From contig JAGRDY010000023.1 of assembly GCA_020446815.1 (NCBI GenBank), forward strand, positions 86,296 to 150,295: a stretch of DNA of 64,000 bases, in the 5' to 3' direction. Shown here piece after piece: positions 45,228-54,645 of this stretch (its first letter is position 1; each line of letters opens with the position of its first letter). Position numbers and translations under genes: made by a program. The notes beneath the pieces were generated by a model. The model did no database searches and was not told the origin of the DNA. It worked only from the letters and a program-made list of their open reading frames with translations. The stretch is from Paracoccaceae bacterium. GTDB lineage: Bacteria > Pseudomonadota > Alphaproteobacteria > Rhodobacterales > Rhodobacteraceae.

Positions 45228-45890
45228 ATGTCCAATGCCGTCATTCAGTTGCTCGTTCTCGCAGGGATCGCGATTTTCCTGATACTGCGGCTGAAAAATG
45301 TTCTGGGAACCCGTGAGGGTTTTGAAAAACCGGCATTGCCCTCGCGGTCCGACCCGTCGGCGGCGCGCAAAAGCAAATTCGAAGTGATCGAGGGCGGGCC
45401 AGATCGCGATATCACCGATCATACCCCTGAAGGCAGCGAATCGGCCAAGGCGCTGGCCCAGATGAAACAGGTCGAGCCCGGTTTTTCAGTTTCGCAATTT
45501 CTACAGGGCGCGCGCGGTGCCTATGAAATGATCCTCATGGCTTTTGAGAAAGGCGAGCTCGATCAAATCAGGCCGTTTCTTTCCGAAGAAGTGTATGAAA
45601 GCTTTGTCGGCGTAGTCGATGCCCGAAAAGCCAAGGGATTGACGGTCACGGCCGAATTCATCGGCATTCGGGAAGTCACGCTTCTCGACGCAGAATTCGA
45701 CCCGAACACGGGCGAGGGCGACGTTACCGTTCGTTTTGCCGGTGAATTGATTTCCGCCGCACGCGATAGCGCCGGACAGGTTGTAGAAGGCAATCCGAAA
45801 GAACTTCGCCGCCAGCGCGATACCTGGACGTTTTCGCGGATCATGGGATCGTCCGATCCCAATTGGCGGCTTGTCGCGACCGGTGAATGA
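45228..45890 (+). CDS. timA: Tim44/TimA family putative adaptor protein
   Basis: A 220-residue Tim44-like protein, related to the mitochondrial import motor subunit. It has one N-terminal membrane anchor (residues 4-21, AVIQLLVLAGIAIFLILRL), a charged linker, and the C-terminal Tim44 domain (about 90-218) with GARGAYEMILMAFEKGELDQIRPFLSEEVYESF and RQRDTWTFSRIMGSSDPNWRL. In Caulobacter the homologue is membrane-associated. Divergent from fxsA across 118 bases. Confidence 0.9.
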   Translation: MSNAVIQLLVLAGIAIFLILRLKNVLGTREGFEKPALPSRSDPSAARKSKFEVIEGGPDRDITDHTPEGSESAKALAQMKQVEPGFSVSQFLQGARGAYEMILMAFEKGELDQIRPFLSEEVYESFVGVVDARKAKGLTVTAEFIGIREVTLLDAEFDPNTGEGDVTVRFAGELISAARDSAGQVVEGNPKELRRQRDTWTFSRIMGSSDPNWRLVATGE

Positions 45891-45964
45891 TGCGGGCCTG
45901 GGAAATTCCTCGGCTTGCTTCACCATCGAACGGATTTGACGCCCTGGGCAGGCCGGGCCGATGA
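45890..45964 (+). other. 24-codon frame between timA and smr, possible mltA remnant
   Basis: Starts on the last base of the timA stop and ends at a TGA that overlaps the smr ATG by three bases. The peptide is MRAWEIPRLASPSNGFDALGRPGR. In several Rhodobacterales mltA (lytic transglycosylase) lies between timA and smr. FDAL, followed one frame over by ADDPAVARLA, loosely resembles the start of mature MltA. This could be chance. I do not call it a gene. Confidence 0.25.
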
Positions 45965-46542
45965 CCCGGCGGTCGCGCGGCTTGCGCCCGGATGAGCGTG
46001 AATTGTGGCAGCGTGTTGCAGCCACGGCCAATGCCCTTCACCCCGAACGCCGGCGCCCCGCTGACACGCATGGGCCGAAGCCGAAAAAACCCGATTTCGA
46101 GCCAAGGAAATTCCTGATTGGCGCGACAGCACGGCCCCTGCCCGAGGGGCACGATCTTGCGCCATCACCGGAACAACGGCTGGCGGCGCAGCCGCTGCGG
46201 ATGGATCACCGCGCGCACCGGCAGATGACACGGGGCAAGTTCCAGCCCGAGGCGCGACTTGATCTTCATGGCATGACTCAAGCCCAGGCGCATCCCGAGT
46301 TAATCCGTTTCGTTCTTTCGGCACACGACGCGGGCAAACGGCTGGTGCTGGTGATCACCGGCAAGGGCAAGGCTGGGCAGGATCTCGGGCCGATTCCACA
46401 ACGTATGGGTGTTCTGCGTCATCAAGTGCCTCACTGGCTGGCCCGGCCGCCCCTGGGCAACATTGTATTGCAGGTTTCCGCCGCGCATCAGAAACATGGC
46501 GGGGCGGGTGCGCTTTATGTATATCTGCGCCGCAAACGCTAA
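45961..46542 (+). CDS. Smr/MutS2 domain endonuclease-like protein
   Basis: A 193-residue protein with a C-terminal Smr domain (about residues 98-190): LDLHGMTQAQAHPELIRFV holds the LDLHG motif, LVITGKGKAG the TGKG motif, and the end HGGAGALYVYLRRKR is typical. Stand-alone Smr proteins can nick nucleic acids, but the role in alphaproteobacteria is unclear. The N-terminal RLRPDERELW-like segment is conserved among relatives. It overlaps the convergent hydrolase gene by four bases. Confidence 0.9.
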   Translation: MTRRSRGLRPDERELWQRVAATANALHPERRRPADTHGPKPKKPDFEPRKFLIGATARPLPEGHDLAPSPEQRLAAQPLRMDHRAHRQMTRGKFQPEARLDLHGMTQAQAHPELIRFVLSAHDAGKRLVLVITGKGKAGQDLGPIPQRMGVLRHQVPHWLARPPLGNIVLQVSAAHQKHGGAGALYVYLRRKR

Positions 46543-47660
46543 AGGGTTCCGCCGGAAATGGCTGTGACCGGCGACAGAATGATCTGCGTGGCATTCTGCA
46601 ACGTCAGAACGGCACCGGGAAGCAGTCCCGGCCGCCCTGTGGGATCGCCGGTGAACGCCGTGTCGATTTCAGACAACCTGCCAAGCATGAGCAACAAAGC
46701 CGGCGAATTGCCAGCGTTGAAATGGCCAGCGCCGGTGGAAAATGCCGTCGTATCCAGTACCGTAATCTTGAGATCGGCCACTTCTTCGATGTCTGTGACA
46801 TTTCCCAGGCGGTCATGCTGGCCGGTCAGCCGGGCCGACAGGGCCAGCGCATGATCCCGCTTTGACGTAAAGATAATGAACGGCTGAGGCAGATTGCCAA
46901 TGCGCGTCGCCTGAGCCCGGAATACATCCACATCGATATCCGGCGAAATCAGGACCACGCCGGAAATCTTGTTAATCAGGCTCCGGTTCTTTTCGATAGC
47001 CAGTTGCCGCAAGGTTTCCATCGTCAGGGCAGCGCCCATGGAATGAGCGACGAGCAGCATACGCTCGGCACCCGCCGCCTCGACCTGGCGCAGCAGGTCT
47101 TCCAGCCCGTCACGGGCAAACAGGGCACTGTCACGGTCATAGGCATAGGCCAGCGGATGCGCCCTTGAGGGCCAGGAATAGTGAACTGAAACACCCTTGG
47201 TTCCAAGATCATGGCTCAGCTGCGCCAGACGGTAGGCCCCTTCGGCAAAGTTGTTGTTGAAGCCGTGCACATATACAACCGCTTCGCGTGCGCCACGGGC
47301 TTCTTTTGTCAGGTCACGCGCCAGGTCGGCACGAAAATCCACTGCTTCGGGATAGATCTCTTTGTCCACCGCCAGGAACTGGGTCCTTGGATCCGGTGTG
47401 CGCCCGAGCTTGGGCCACTTGATTTCGCCAAGCTCGCGGTCAGGCGGTACCGAAACATCAAGCCTCACATAACGGATATTCTGGCTGCGCGCCTTTCCGA
47501 ATTCCTCGCCGGTTTCGATGTCGGCACCGCGCGTTGTGCCGACGAATATCGTCTCCACATCGCCCACCGCCGCGGCGGCAGGATCAATGACGATCGACCC
47601 ACGCGGTTCACAGCCGGCCAGGCCCGCGATGACCACGATTGCGATAAGAAATCTAGCCAT
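46539..47660 (-). CDS. Alpha/beta hydrolase lipoprotein (DUF900 family)
   Basis: A 373-residue secreted hydrolase. The N-terminus is a lipoprotein signal with lipobox LAGC (C17), so it should be membrane-anchored in the periplasm. The hydrolase core has VVYVHGFNNNFAEGAYRLAQLSHDLG (oxyanion region), the nucleophile elbow LVAHSMGAAL and a late D/H pair (SPDIDVDVF; GAGHFNAG). DUF900 is the family; the substrate is unknown. It lies 62 bases downstream of hslU in the same direction. Confidence 0.88.
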   Translation of the reverse strand: MARFLIAIVVIAGLAGCEPRGSIVIDPAAAAVGDVETIFVGTTRGADIETGEEFGKARSQNIRYVRLDVSVPPDRELGEIKWPKLGRTPDPRTQFLAVDKEIYPEAVDFRADLARDLTKEARGAREAVVYVHGFNNNFAEGAYRLAQLSHDLGTKGVSVHYSWPSRAHPLAYAYDRDSALFARDGLEDLLRQVEAAGAERMLLVAHSMGAALTMETLRQLAIEKNRSLINKISGVVLISPDIDVDVFRAQATRIGNLPQPFIIFTSKRDHALALSARLTGQHDRLGNVTDIEEVADLKITVLDTTAFSTGAGHFNAGNSPALLLMLGRLSEIDTAFTGDPTGRPGLLPGAVLTLQNATQIILSPVTAISGGTL

Positions 47661-47722
47661 TCAACCGCCCGGCTTGCCAAACACCAATCCATTAGAGCAA
47701 TGATCGGACCAAAGCCAGAAGG

Positions 47723-49030
47723 TTAAAGAACATACCGCGAGAGATCTGCGGAACGTGACAGATCGCCGAGGTTTCTTTCGACGAAATCCGCGTCCACCGC
47801 CACCTTGTCGCCGGATCTGTCGGGTGCGGTGAAGGAAAGTTCCTCGAACACGCGTTCCATAACGGTGTATAGTCGGCGCGCGCCGATGTTTTCGACACTG
47901 CGGTTCACTTCTGCGGCAATATGCGCCAAAGCGCCAATTCCTTCGGCGGAAAATTCGACCGCAATGTTTTCGGTTGCCATCAGCGCTGAATATTGCCGGG
48001 TCAGCGCGTTGTCGGTTTCCGTCAGGATGCGCACGAAATCTTCTTCGGTAAGCGCACGCAGCTCCACCCGGATCGGCAGACGGCCCTGCAATTCGGGCAG
48101 AAGGTCCGAAGGTTTGGCGATATGGAATGCGCCAGATGCGATAAAAAGGATATGGTCGGACTTTACCGGCCCATGCTTGGTCGAAACGGTCGTACCTTCG
48201 ATCAGTGGCAATAGATCGCGCTGTACGCCTTCGCGGCTGACATCGGCACCACGGGTTTCGGCGCGGGCGCAAACCTTGTCGATTTCATCTATAAAGACGA
48301 TGCCGCTCTCTTGCACCGCCTCCAACGCGGCCGCCTTGACCGTTTCGTCGTCCAAAAGCTTGTCGGCCTCTTCGCCGATCAGGATATCGTGGCTTTCCGC
48401 GACGGTCATTTTCCTGCGCACCGTTCGTCCGCCCAGGGCCTTGCCGAAAATGTCGCCCAGATTCAACATTCCCATGTTGGAGCCAGGCTGGCCCGGCACT
48501 TCGAACATGGGCATCTGCGGCGCTGCGTCGGCGACATCTATTTCGATCACCCTGTCGTCCAGCTCGCCCCGCTTCAGCTTGCCGCGAAACATCTCGCGCG
48601 TCTGTTCGCGCGCATCCGGTCCTGCGATTGCCTCGATCACCCGGTCTTCGGCGGCCTGGTGGGCGCGGGCTTTTACGTCCTCGCGCATCCTTTCGCGAGT
48701 TTCGGCAATGGCAATGTCGGTCAGATCACGGATGATCTGTTCCACATCGCGTCCGACATAACCGACCTCGGTGAACTTGGTCGCCTCGACCTTGATGAAG
48801 GGCGCCTTCGCCAGCTTGGCCAGGCGCCGTGAAATCTCGGTCTTGCCGACACCGGTCGGGCCGATCATCAGGATGTTCTTCGGATAAACCTCGTCACGCA
48901 GGTCGTCGGCAAGTTGATTGCGCCGCCAGCGGTTGCGCAAGGCCACTGCGACCGCGCGCTTGGCATCCTTCTGGCCGATGATGTAGCGGTCAAGCTCGGA
49001 TACGATTTCACGGGGGGTAAGATTGGTCAT
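47723..49030 (-). CDS. hslU: ATP-dependent protease ATPase subunit HslU
   Basis: AAA+ unfoldase of the HslUV protease. The 435-residue protein has [34 protein letters not shown] at the N-terminus, Walker [16 protein letters not shown], a long I-domain (about 110-240), Walker [12 protein letters not shown], and the extreme C-terminal LSRYVL that docks into HslV. Start at 49030 overlaps the stop of the upstream membrane protein gene by four bases. Confidence 0.96.
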   Translation of the reverse strand: MTNLTPREIVSELDRYIIGQKDAKRAVAVALRNRWRRNQLADDLRDEVYPKNILMIGPTGVGKTEISRRLAKLAKAPFIKVEATKFTEVGYVGRDVEQIIRDLTDIAIAETRERMREDVKARAHQAAEDRVIEAIAGPDAREQTREMFRGKLKRGELDDRVIEIDVADAAPQMPMFEVPGQPGSNMGMLNLGDIFGKALGGRTVRRKMTVAESHDILIGEEADKLLDDETVKAAALEAVQESGIVFIDEIDKVCARAETRGADVSREGVQRDLLPLIEGTTVSTKHGPVKSDHILFIASGAFHIAKPSDLLPELQGRLPIRVELRALTEEDFVRILTETDNALTRQYSALMATENIAVEFSAEGIGALAHIAAEVNRSVENIGARRLYTVMERVFEELSFTAPDRSGDKVAVDADFVERNLGDLSRSADLSRYVL

Positions 49031-50130
49031 GAGGTCTCCGAATAAGGGGGCAGGCGGCTCTTGCCGGGAAAGTCGGGAAGCGTGGCCATGAGCGTCGCGC
49101 GCAGCGGAATCCACCATGTGCCGAGCGCGGTTATGAATGAACCCAGAATCAGCAGGATCGCAATCCACTGGCCGAATCCACCGTGACTATCGCCCCGGAT
49201 TGCCCAGGAAATCACCCAGGCGATATAGACGATGCCGGCCGTCAGAAACGACCGGCGGTCAATGATCAGTGCCAGGGCCGCAATGAATGCCAGCGCGAGT
49301 GCGACAGACAACATGCCGACGGCCCCGCCAATATTGTAAAGTGTGAGCGCCATGGTATTGACCAGCGCCGGCGCGGCCAGCAGGTGCAGCCAGAAACCGG
49401 TCGCGGCATGGCGGCCAAGCCGAAGCGGGTCGCGCATGTCGAACCACATGCCCGCAAGGAACGCGCCAATGCCAAATATCAGTGTCGCCAGCGCGAAATC
49501 GGGGCTGTTGCGCAAATCGAACAGACTGCCGAAATTCAGCCTGCCGGCCTGAAGATCGAATACAACCCCCGTCGAGAGTGTCACCCCGTATAGCGCACCA
49601 AGGCAGGCAAGGCCGACCATGAACATCGCCACCGGCAGTTTGAAATGCCAGTACCAAATCCCCATTCCCGCTGCCGCCGCCAGGCAGGCATAGATCAGCA
49701 TCAGGCGCGGGTTGGGGAAGTCGCCCTGCGCCATCCAGCCCAAAACGAAGGTGCAAAGGCCGATGCCAAACGCGGCGGCAAGAATCATGCTGGGCAAAAC
49801 CATCCGGCGCCTCAACGTGAAATATCCCGCCATCCACCAGACCACCCCGGACGTGGCAAGCGGCACGACCAGAAACAAGCCCGAGGTAAGGCCCACCCAG
49901 GACAGCAACGCCAGAATCCCCGACAGAAGAATTGACAGGCCGACCGCAATGAAAATCTCTGCAAATCCGCGGAAGAACTCAAACGGTTCGTCTTCGCCCG
50001 ACTGCGCCAGGCGCTTGCCGGCGCGGCTTTGCGCCAGCACAACAACCGCGGATGCCTGCGACTCGGTCAGGATACCGGCGGCGACGGCGGCGCGCAGATC
50101 TTCGGTACCAAATTCGGCCTTGTCAGCCAT
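49027..50130 (-). CDS. DUF2157-type polytopic membrane protein between hslV and hslU
   Basis: A 367-residue protein with a soluble N-terminal segment (residues 1-55, [32 protein letters not shown]) and about ten membrane helices, for example [24 protein letters not shown] and [15 protein letters not shown]. The N-terminal pattern is like DUF2157 proteins, whose function is unknown. It overlaps the hslV stop by eight bases and hslU by four, so all three should be translated together. The usual hslVU pair is split by it. Start at ATG 50130; a TTG is one codon earlier. Confidence 0.82.
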   Translation of the reverse strand: MADKAEFGTEDLRAAVAAGILTESQASAVVVLAQSRAGKRLAQSGEDEPFEFFRGFAEIFIAVGLSILLSGILALLSWVGLTSGLFLVVPLATSGVVWWMAGYFTLRRRMVLPSMILAAAFGIGLCTFVLGWMAQGDFPNPRLMLIYACLAAAAGMGIWYWHFKLPVAMFMVGLACLGALYGVTLSTGVVFDLQAGRLNFGSLFDLRNSPDFALATLIFGIGAFLAGMWFDMRDPLRLGRHAATGFWLHLLAAPALVNTMALTLYNIGGAVGMLSVALALAFIAALALIIDRRSFLTAGIVYIAWVISWAIRGDSHGGFGQWIAILLILGSFITALGTWWIPLRATLMATLPDFPGKSRLPPYSETS

Positions 50131-50680
50131 CAATGGTTTCCACCGTCAGATTACCGTTTGTATAGACGCAGATGTCGGCGGCAATGGCCATTGCCTTGCG
50201 GGCGATTTCCTCTGCCGGCAATTCGGTTTCCATCAAACCGCGCGCCGCCGCCAGGGCAAAGTTTCCACCGGATCCGATGGCCGCCACATCGTTTTCGGGC
50301 TCAAGTACATCGCCCGCGCCGGTCACGACCAACAGGGTCGCGCCATCGGTGACGATCAGCATCGCTTCCAGTTTCTGCAGATATTTGTCGGTGCGCCAGT
50401 CCTTGGCCAGTTCGACACAGGCGCGCACCAATTGGCCCGGGGCCGACTCGAGCTTTTTCTCCAGCCGCTCCAGCAAGGTGAAGGCATCCGCCGTTGATCC
50501 GGCAAAGCCCACCACAACGTCACGCCCCCCGGGCGACAGGCGCCGAACCTTTTTCGCGCTGCCCTTGATAACCGTCTGCCCAAGGCTGACCTGGCCGTCC
50601 CCCGCCACCACGACCCGGCCACCGCGCCGAACGCCGATAATCGTGGTTCCGTGCCAGCCGGGAAATGTCGCATCAGCCAT
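50123..50680 (-). CDS. hslV: ATP-dependent protease peptidase subunit HslV
   Basis: Threonine peptidase of the HslUV complex. The 185-residue protein has the short propeptide [11 protein letters not shown], after which T12 ([10 protein letters not shown]) would be exposed as the N-terminal nucleophile. [23 protein letters not shown] and [16 protein letters not shown] are family motifs. I start at 50680, behind GGAGAAA; an ATG four codons upstream overlaps this ribosome-binding sequence. Confidence 0.95.
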   Translation of the reverse strand: MADATFPGWHGTTIIGVRRGGRVVVAGDGQVSLGQTVIKGSAKKVRRLSPGGRDVVVGFAGSTADAFTLLERLEKKLESAPGQLVRACVELAKDWRTDKYLQKLEAMLIVTDGATLLVVTGAGDVLEPENDVAAIGSGGNFALAAARGLMETELPAEEIARKAMAIAADICVYTNGNLTVETIDG

Positions 50681-50834
50681 GATTTTCTCCACCTATACCG
50701 GTTCGACTGTTCGTTGAAAGGCGGTTCGGCAATTTCTTGTTAGGTTTCCGATATTTGACATTTCCATCAAATCCCGAACCGCCTTGCTCCAGTTCTATAT
50801 GACCCCCGGCAGCCCCGATCGCAACCGGCGACGC

Positions 50835-50856
50835 AAAAGGGCGCCCGAAGGCGCCC
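50835..50856 (-). terminator. Intrinsic terminator of trxA
   Basis: On the minus strand GGGCGCC and GGCGCCC (50850-50856 and 50839-50845) form a seven-pair GC stem with the stable TTCG tetraloop, followed by TTTT (50838-50835). It lies 25-46 bases after the trxA stop, separating trxA from hslV. Confidence 0.8.
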
Positions 50857-50880
50857 CGGCTTGGACGGCGAATCGCGCAA

Positions 50881-51201
50881 TCAAACCGCCGAATCGATCC
50901 AGCTTTGCAGCGCGGCCTTGGGGGCGGCGCCGACCTTGTTGGACACGACCTGCCCGTTCTTGAGCAAAAACAGCGCCGGAATACCGCGAACCCCCAGCTG
51001 TGCCGGTGAATTCGGGTTATCGTCCACATTGACCTTCACGATCTTGACCTTGCCGGCATAATGTTCGGAAAGCTCTTCGAGCGAGGGGCCTATCTGCTTG
51101 CACGGGCCGCACCATTCGGCCCAGAAATCGACAACGACGGGAATATCCGATTTGCGGACTTCGGTGTCAAAGGTGGCATCGGTGACGGCGACGGTGGCCA
51201 T
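50881..51201 (-). CDS. trxA: Thioredoxin 1
   Basis: General cytoplasmic disulfide reductant. The 106-residue protein has the active site [13 protein letters not shown] (C31, C34) and the cis-proline region [13 protein letters not shown], full family length. It lies 57 bases downstream of addA in the same direction, and a terminator follows it. Confidence 0.96.
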   Translation of the reverse strand: MATVAVTDATFDTEVRKSDIPVVVDFWAEWCGPCKQIGPSLEELSEHYAGKVKIVKVNVDDNPNSPAQLGVRGIPALFLLKNGQVVSNKVGAAPKAALQSWIDSAV

Positions 51202-51258
51202 GTTCTCTCTCCATTTCGGGATGTGTTGACCGGAACCTATGTATGGCTGGTGCCAACG

Positions 51259-54200
51259 TCAAGTGATGGTAGCCGATTGCAACGCTGCCCTCACGATGTC
51301 GGCGGGCAAGGGCATCAATCGGCCGGCCTTCGTCCAAAAAACCGCCGTTTCGATCCGTTTTTCCGGGTATATCTGGCCCAGCATCGCCGCATAGGCGCCC
51401 ATCTGCCGTAAAATCCCCTCCGGTACATCCGCAACCGAATCCGGGACAATCGCATTCGATTTGTAATCGACGGCCAGAATACGGCTTTCATCAATCACCA
51501 GCCGATCGATGGTTCCGTGCATCCTCCGCCCGCCAAGTTCCGGCACGGATGCCGTCAGTTCAACTTCTTGCAGGGAACCGGGTACCAGCAATGCTGCCAT
51601 GTCGTCCGACGTCAACACGCGCCGGGCATCATCCAGAATCGTCTGTGCCTCTGCTTCGCTGGCGGGCTCTTCACAGGACAAAAGCAGGCTTTGGGCGATG
51701 CGCGGCCAATCCTCGACGGGCCAGCCCGGCAGATGTTCCAGCAAAAGATGCAGCCAGGTGCCGCGGCGCATTGCCAGCTCTGCTTCCAGCCCCGCCTCAC
51801 CCGGCAAGGCCTTGACGCCCCCCAATGCCGACGGGGAAAGCGGTTTTTCGGCACCGGCGGGCAGGCATTCCGGCGCGTGGATCCAATCCGGCAGCACGAT
51901 TTCGGGCGCTTTATCGCTGGCCGTTTTGCGGCACTGTTCCGGCCAGTTTCCGAGTTCGATACGCTTGCCTGGACCCGAGCCAGCGCTATTGACCGGCCCC
52001 GGCCATTCGACTGCGCCCGCCTTGTCCATGCCATCCTTGATCAAACTGTACCAGCTTTCCGCCCCCGAGCCGACATCACCCGCGGCGCAGACAATCAGCC
52101 AGGATTCGGCCCGCGTCATCGCAACGTAAAGCAGGCGCAGCCGTTCTTCCCGTTGCCTTTCCAACAGCGCCGCGCGGGCATTCGAGATCAGCGCCGGGCT
52201 TTCGGAAACCGTCGTGCGCCATACCGCCTTGCCATCATCGACCCTATAAATCTCGTCTCTCAGGTTTTCCGTACGTTTGGCGGTGTCGGGAAGGATGACA
52301 ATCGGCGATTCAAGGCCCTTGGCGCCATGCACGGTCATGACCCGAATCGATCTTGAGGCGGAATCGAGCCTTCTTTTAACCTCTACGTCATCGGTTTCCA
52401 TCCAAGAGAGAAACCCGGTAAGACTTGGTGCCTCAATCTGTTCATAGGCCAATGCCTGGCCAAGAAGCGCGTCAATGCCGTCCTCTGCCTCGGGGCCAAG
52501 CCGCGCCAGCAATCTGCGCCGCCCATCGTGGCGGGTCAGTGCCCGTTCAATCAAATCATAGGGGCGCAGGAATTCTGCCTGATCGCGCATGTCCTGCAAT
52601 ACCGCCAGCGTATCCGGAAAATCCGCCACGCGGTTGCGCAGCGCAGCCCAAAGGTATTCGTCCTCTCCGCGCCCGTGAGCCAGACCGTACAGCATCGATT
52701 CGCTCCATCCAAAAAACGGCGAGCGCAATAGCACCGCCAGGGACAGATCATCCTCGGGGAGTGACAGGAAACTCAGAAGCGCGGCGATATCCTTTACCGC
52801 AAGCTCCGCGCCGAGCTTCAACCGATCGGCCCCAGCAACCTGCAACCGAAGGGCCTTGCAGGCGCGGATAATCTCTTGAAACAGATCCGACCGGCGTTGC
52901 ACCAAAATCAGGAAATCGCCCTCATGTACCGGGCGCGGCCCCGTTCTGGTTTCGATCTGCACACCCGAATGAATCATCCGGCGGATTTCGCCGGCGATCG
53001 TTCGGGCCAGGAGAACGACTTCGTGTTCATCCGACAACAGGTCACGCGGGTCGTACCAGTTCTCGGGTTCGGGTTTCGGGGTGCTGGGCACGGGCGCCCA
53101 GAGATCGACGCGCCCCGGCAAGTGACTTTGGAAGGCGAGGTGCTTGAATTCGCCGCCCAGCCCGCGATTGACGCGTTCGTCGAAGGTCAGGTCGACCAGG
53201 CGCAGGATTGCCTCGGAGGATCGGAACGAGTGTTCGAGCGTCAACCGCAGCAATGTAGTGCCCGCTGCATCGTGTCTTGCGCGAAAATGGTCATGCATCC
53301 GGTCGAAGGCCGCCAGATCGGCACCCTGAAACGAATAGATCGACTGTTTCTTGTCGCCGACCACAAAGATGGTGCGCCCCTGATCGCGCGCCCCTTCACC
53401 GGCGGTGAATTCTTCGGCCAACCGCTCGATCACCTGCCACTGGCCGGGGCTGGTATCCTGGGCTTCGTCCACAAGAATGTGATCTATACCGCCATCGAGG
53501 CGAAACAATACCCATGCGGCCACCGACCGTTCAGACAGCAGTGCCGCCGCGCCGTGAATGAGGTCGTCGAAATCAAGCCAGCCGCCTGCCGCCTTGCGCG
53601 CTTCGTAACGCGGCAGGAACGCCCTGGCAAAGCGATGCAGCGCAAAGGTTTTCTCGGCGGCGGCAAGCGCCACGCGCCGGCTCCGTGCCGTTTCGACCCG
53701 CTTCATCAGTGCTTCGAGCCCTGGCATCAGATGCGCAACAGGCCCGTCCCTCAAACCCTTGGTCGGAAAACTGCCGAGCTTTGCCGAGAAAGGTCCGGCC
53801 TTGGCATTGGCGCCGTAAAGCAGGACATCTTCCAACACTGAAAGAACCGCGAAATCCGGCCGATTGAAATCAACAATTCCGAGCTTTCGCCCGGCGCCTG
53901 AATCGTTTTTCCCACTTGCCAGAAGAACCGGTACCAGGTCGGCAAAAAGCGCCGCTTCATCGCCGAGAAATACATCTGACAACATCCGTTCGGTACAGGC
54001 ATCCTTGGGCAGATCAAAAAGGGCAAACGCGTCCTTCTTTCCCATAGGTTTGGAAAAAGCGTCACTATTTCGGCTGATATCGGCTAAAATTCCAGATAGA
54101 TCCTGACCGGAAAACAAGCTCGCGATCGCGTCGAATGCATCCCTGTCCTCACCCGCCGCCAGTTCTTCGGCAATTTCGTCGCGCAGCAGTCTGGCCGCGT

Positions 54201-54645
54201 GATCATCCAGCTCAGTGAAATTCGGCGATACTCTCGCTTCCAGCGGGAAGCGGCGCAGAAGCGACGCACAGAAAGAATGGATGGTCTGAATCTTGAGGCC
54301 GCCAGGCGTTTCGATCGCGCGGGCAAACAGGCGCCGCGCCTTGGCCAGCGATCCGGGGTCGACCGCCCCTTCTCCGTCGAGTTCACGCAGTGTCTCCATC
54401 AGCGTGGGTTCGGGCAGCATCGCCCATTCGCCCAGCCTGGCAAGCAGACGGTTCTGCATCTCGCTGGCGGCCGCCTTGGTATAGGTCAGGCAGAGGATCC
54501 TTTGCGGCTCGGTTCCGGCCAGCAACAGGCGGGCGACCCTGTCCGTCAGAACCCGCGTCTTTCCCGAACCGGCATTGGCCGAGAGCCACGCCGACTGGCC
54601 CGGATCGGCGGCACGAATCTGCCTTTGTGTGGCCGCATCCTGCAT
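51259..54645 (-). CDS. addA: Double-strand break repair helicase AddA
   Basis: UvrD-like helicase-nuclease subunit of AddAB, the alphaproteobacterial counterpart of RecBCD. The 1128-residue protein has Walker A SANAGSGKTRVLTDR, motif II VDEAQDTSPGQWQVI, motif VI LLYVAMTRAESWLIV, and a C-terminal RecB-family nuclease domain with GTIDRLVIDESRILAVDYKSNA. Start at 54645 shares a base with the addB stop (TGATG). Confidence 0.95.
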   Translation of the reverse strand: MQDAATQRQIRAADPGQSAWLSANAGSGKTRVLTDRVARLLLAGTEPQRILCLTYTKAAASEMQNRLLARLGEWAMLPEPTLMETLRELDGEGAVDPGSLAKARRLFARAIETPGGLKIQTIHSFCASLLRRFPLEARVSPNFTELDDHAARLLRDEIAEELAAGEDRDAFDAIASLFSGQDLSGILADISRNSDAFSKPMGKKDAFALFDLPKDACTERMLSDVFLGDEAALFADLVPVLLASGKNDSGAGRKLGIVDFNRPDFAVLSVLEDVLLYGANAKAGPFSAKLGSFPTKGLRDGPVAHLMPGLEALMKRVETARSRRVALAAAEKTFALHRFARAFLPRYEARKAAGGWLDFDDLIHGAAALLSERSVAAWVLFRLDGGIDHILVDEAQDTSPGQWQVIERLAEEFTAGEGARDQGRTIFVVGDKKQSIYSFQGADLAAFDRMHDHFRARHDAAGTTLLRLTLEHSFRSSEAILRLVDLTFDERVNRGLGGEFKHLAFQSHLPGRVDLWAPVPSTPKPEPENWYDPRDLLSDEHEVVLLARTIAGEIRRMIHSGVQIETRTGPRPVHEGDFLILVQRRSDLFQEIIRACKALRLQVAGADRLKLGAELAVKDIAALLSFLSLPEDDLSLAVLLRSPFFGWSESMLYGLAHGRGEDEYLWAALRNRVADFPDTLAVLQDMRDQAEFLRPYDLIERALTRHDGRRRLLARLGPEAEDGIDALLGQALAYEQIEAPSLTGFLSWMETDDVEVKRRLDSASRSIRVMTVHGAKGLESPIVILPDTAKRTENLRDEIYRVDDGKAVWRTTVSESPALISNARAALLERQREERLRLLYVAMTRAESWLIVCAAGDVGSGAESWYSLIKDGMDKAGAVEWPGPVNSAGSGPGKRIELGNWPEQCRKTASDKAPEIVLPDWIHAPECLPAGAEKPLSPSALGGVKALPGEAGLEAELAMRRGTWLHLLLEHLPGWPVEDWPRIAQSLLLSCEEPASEAEAQTILDDARRVLTSDDMAALLVPGSLQEVELTASVPELGGRRMHGTIDRLVIDESRILAVDYKSNAIVPDSVADVPEGILRQMGAYAAMLGQIYPEKRIETAVFWTKAGRLMPLPADIVRAALQSATIT

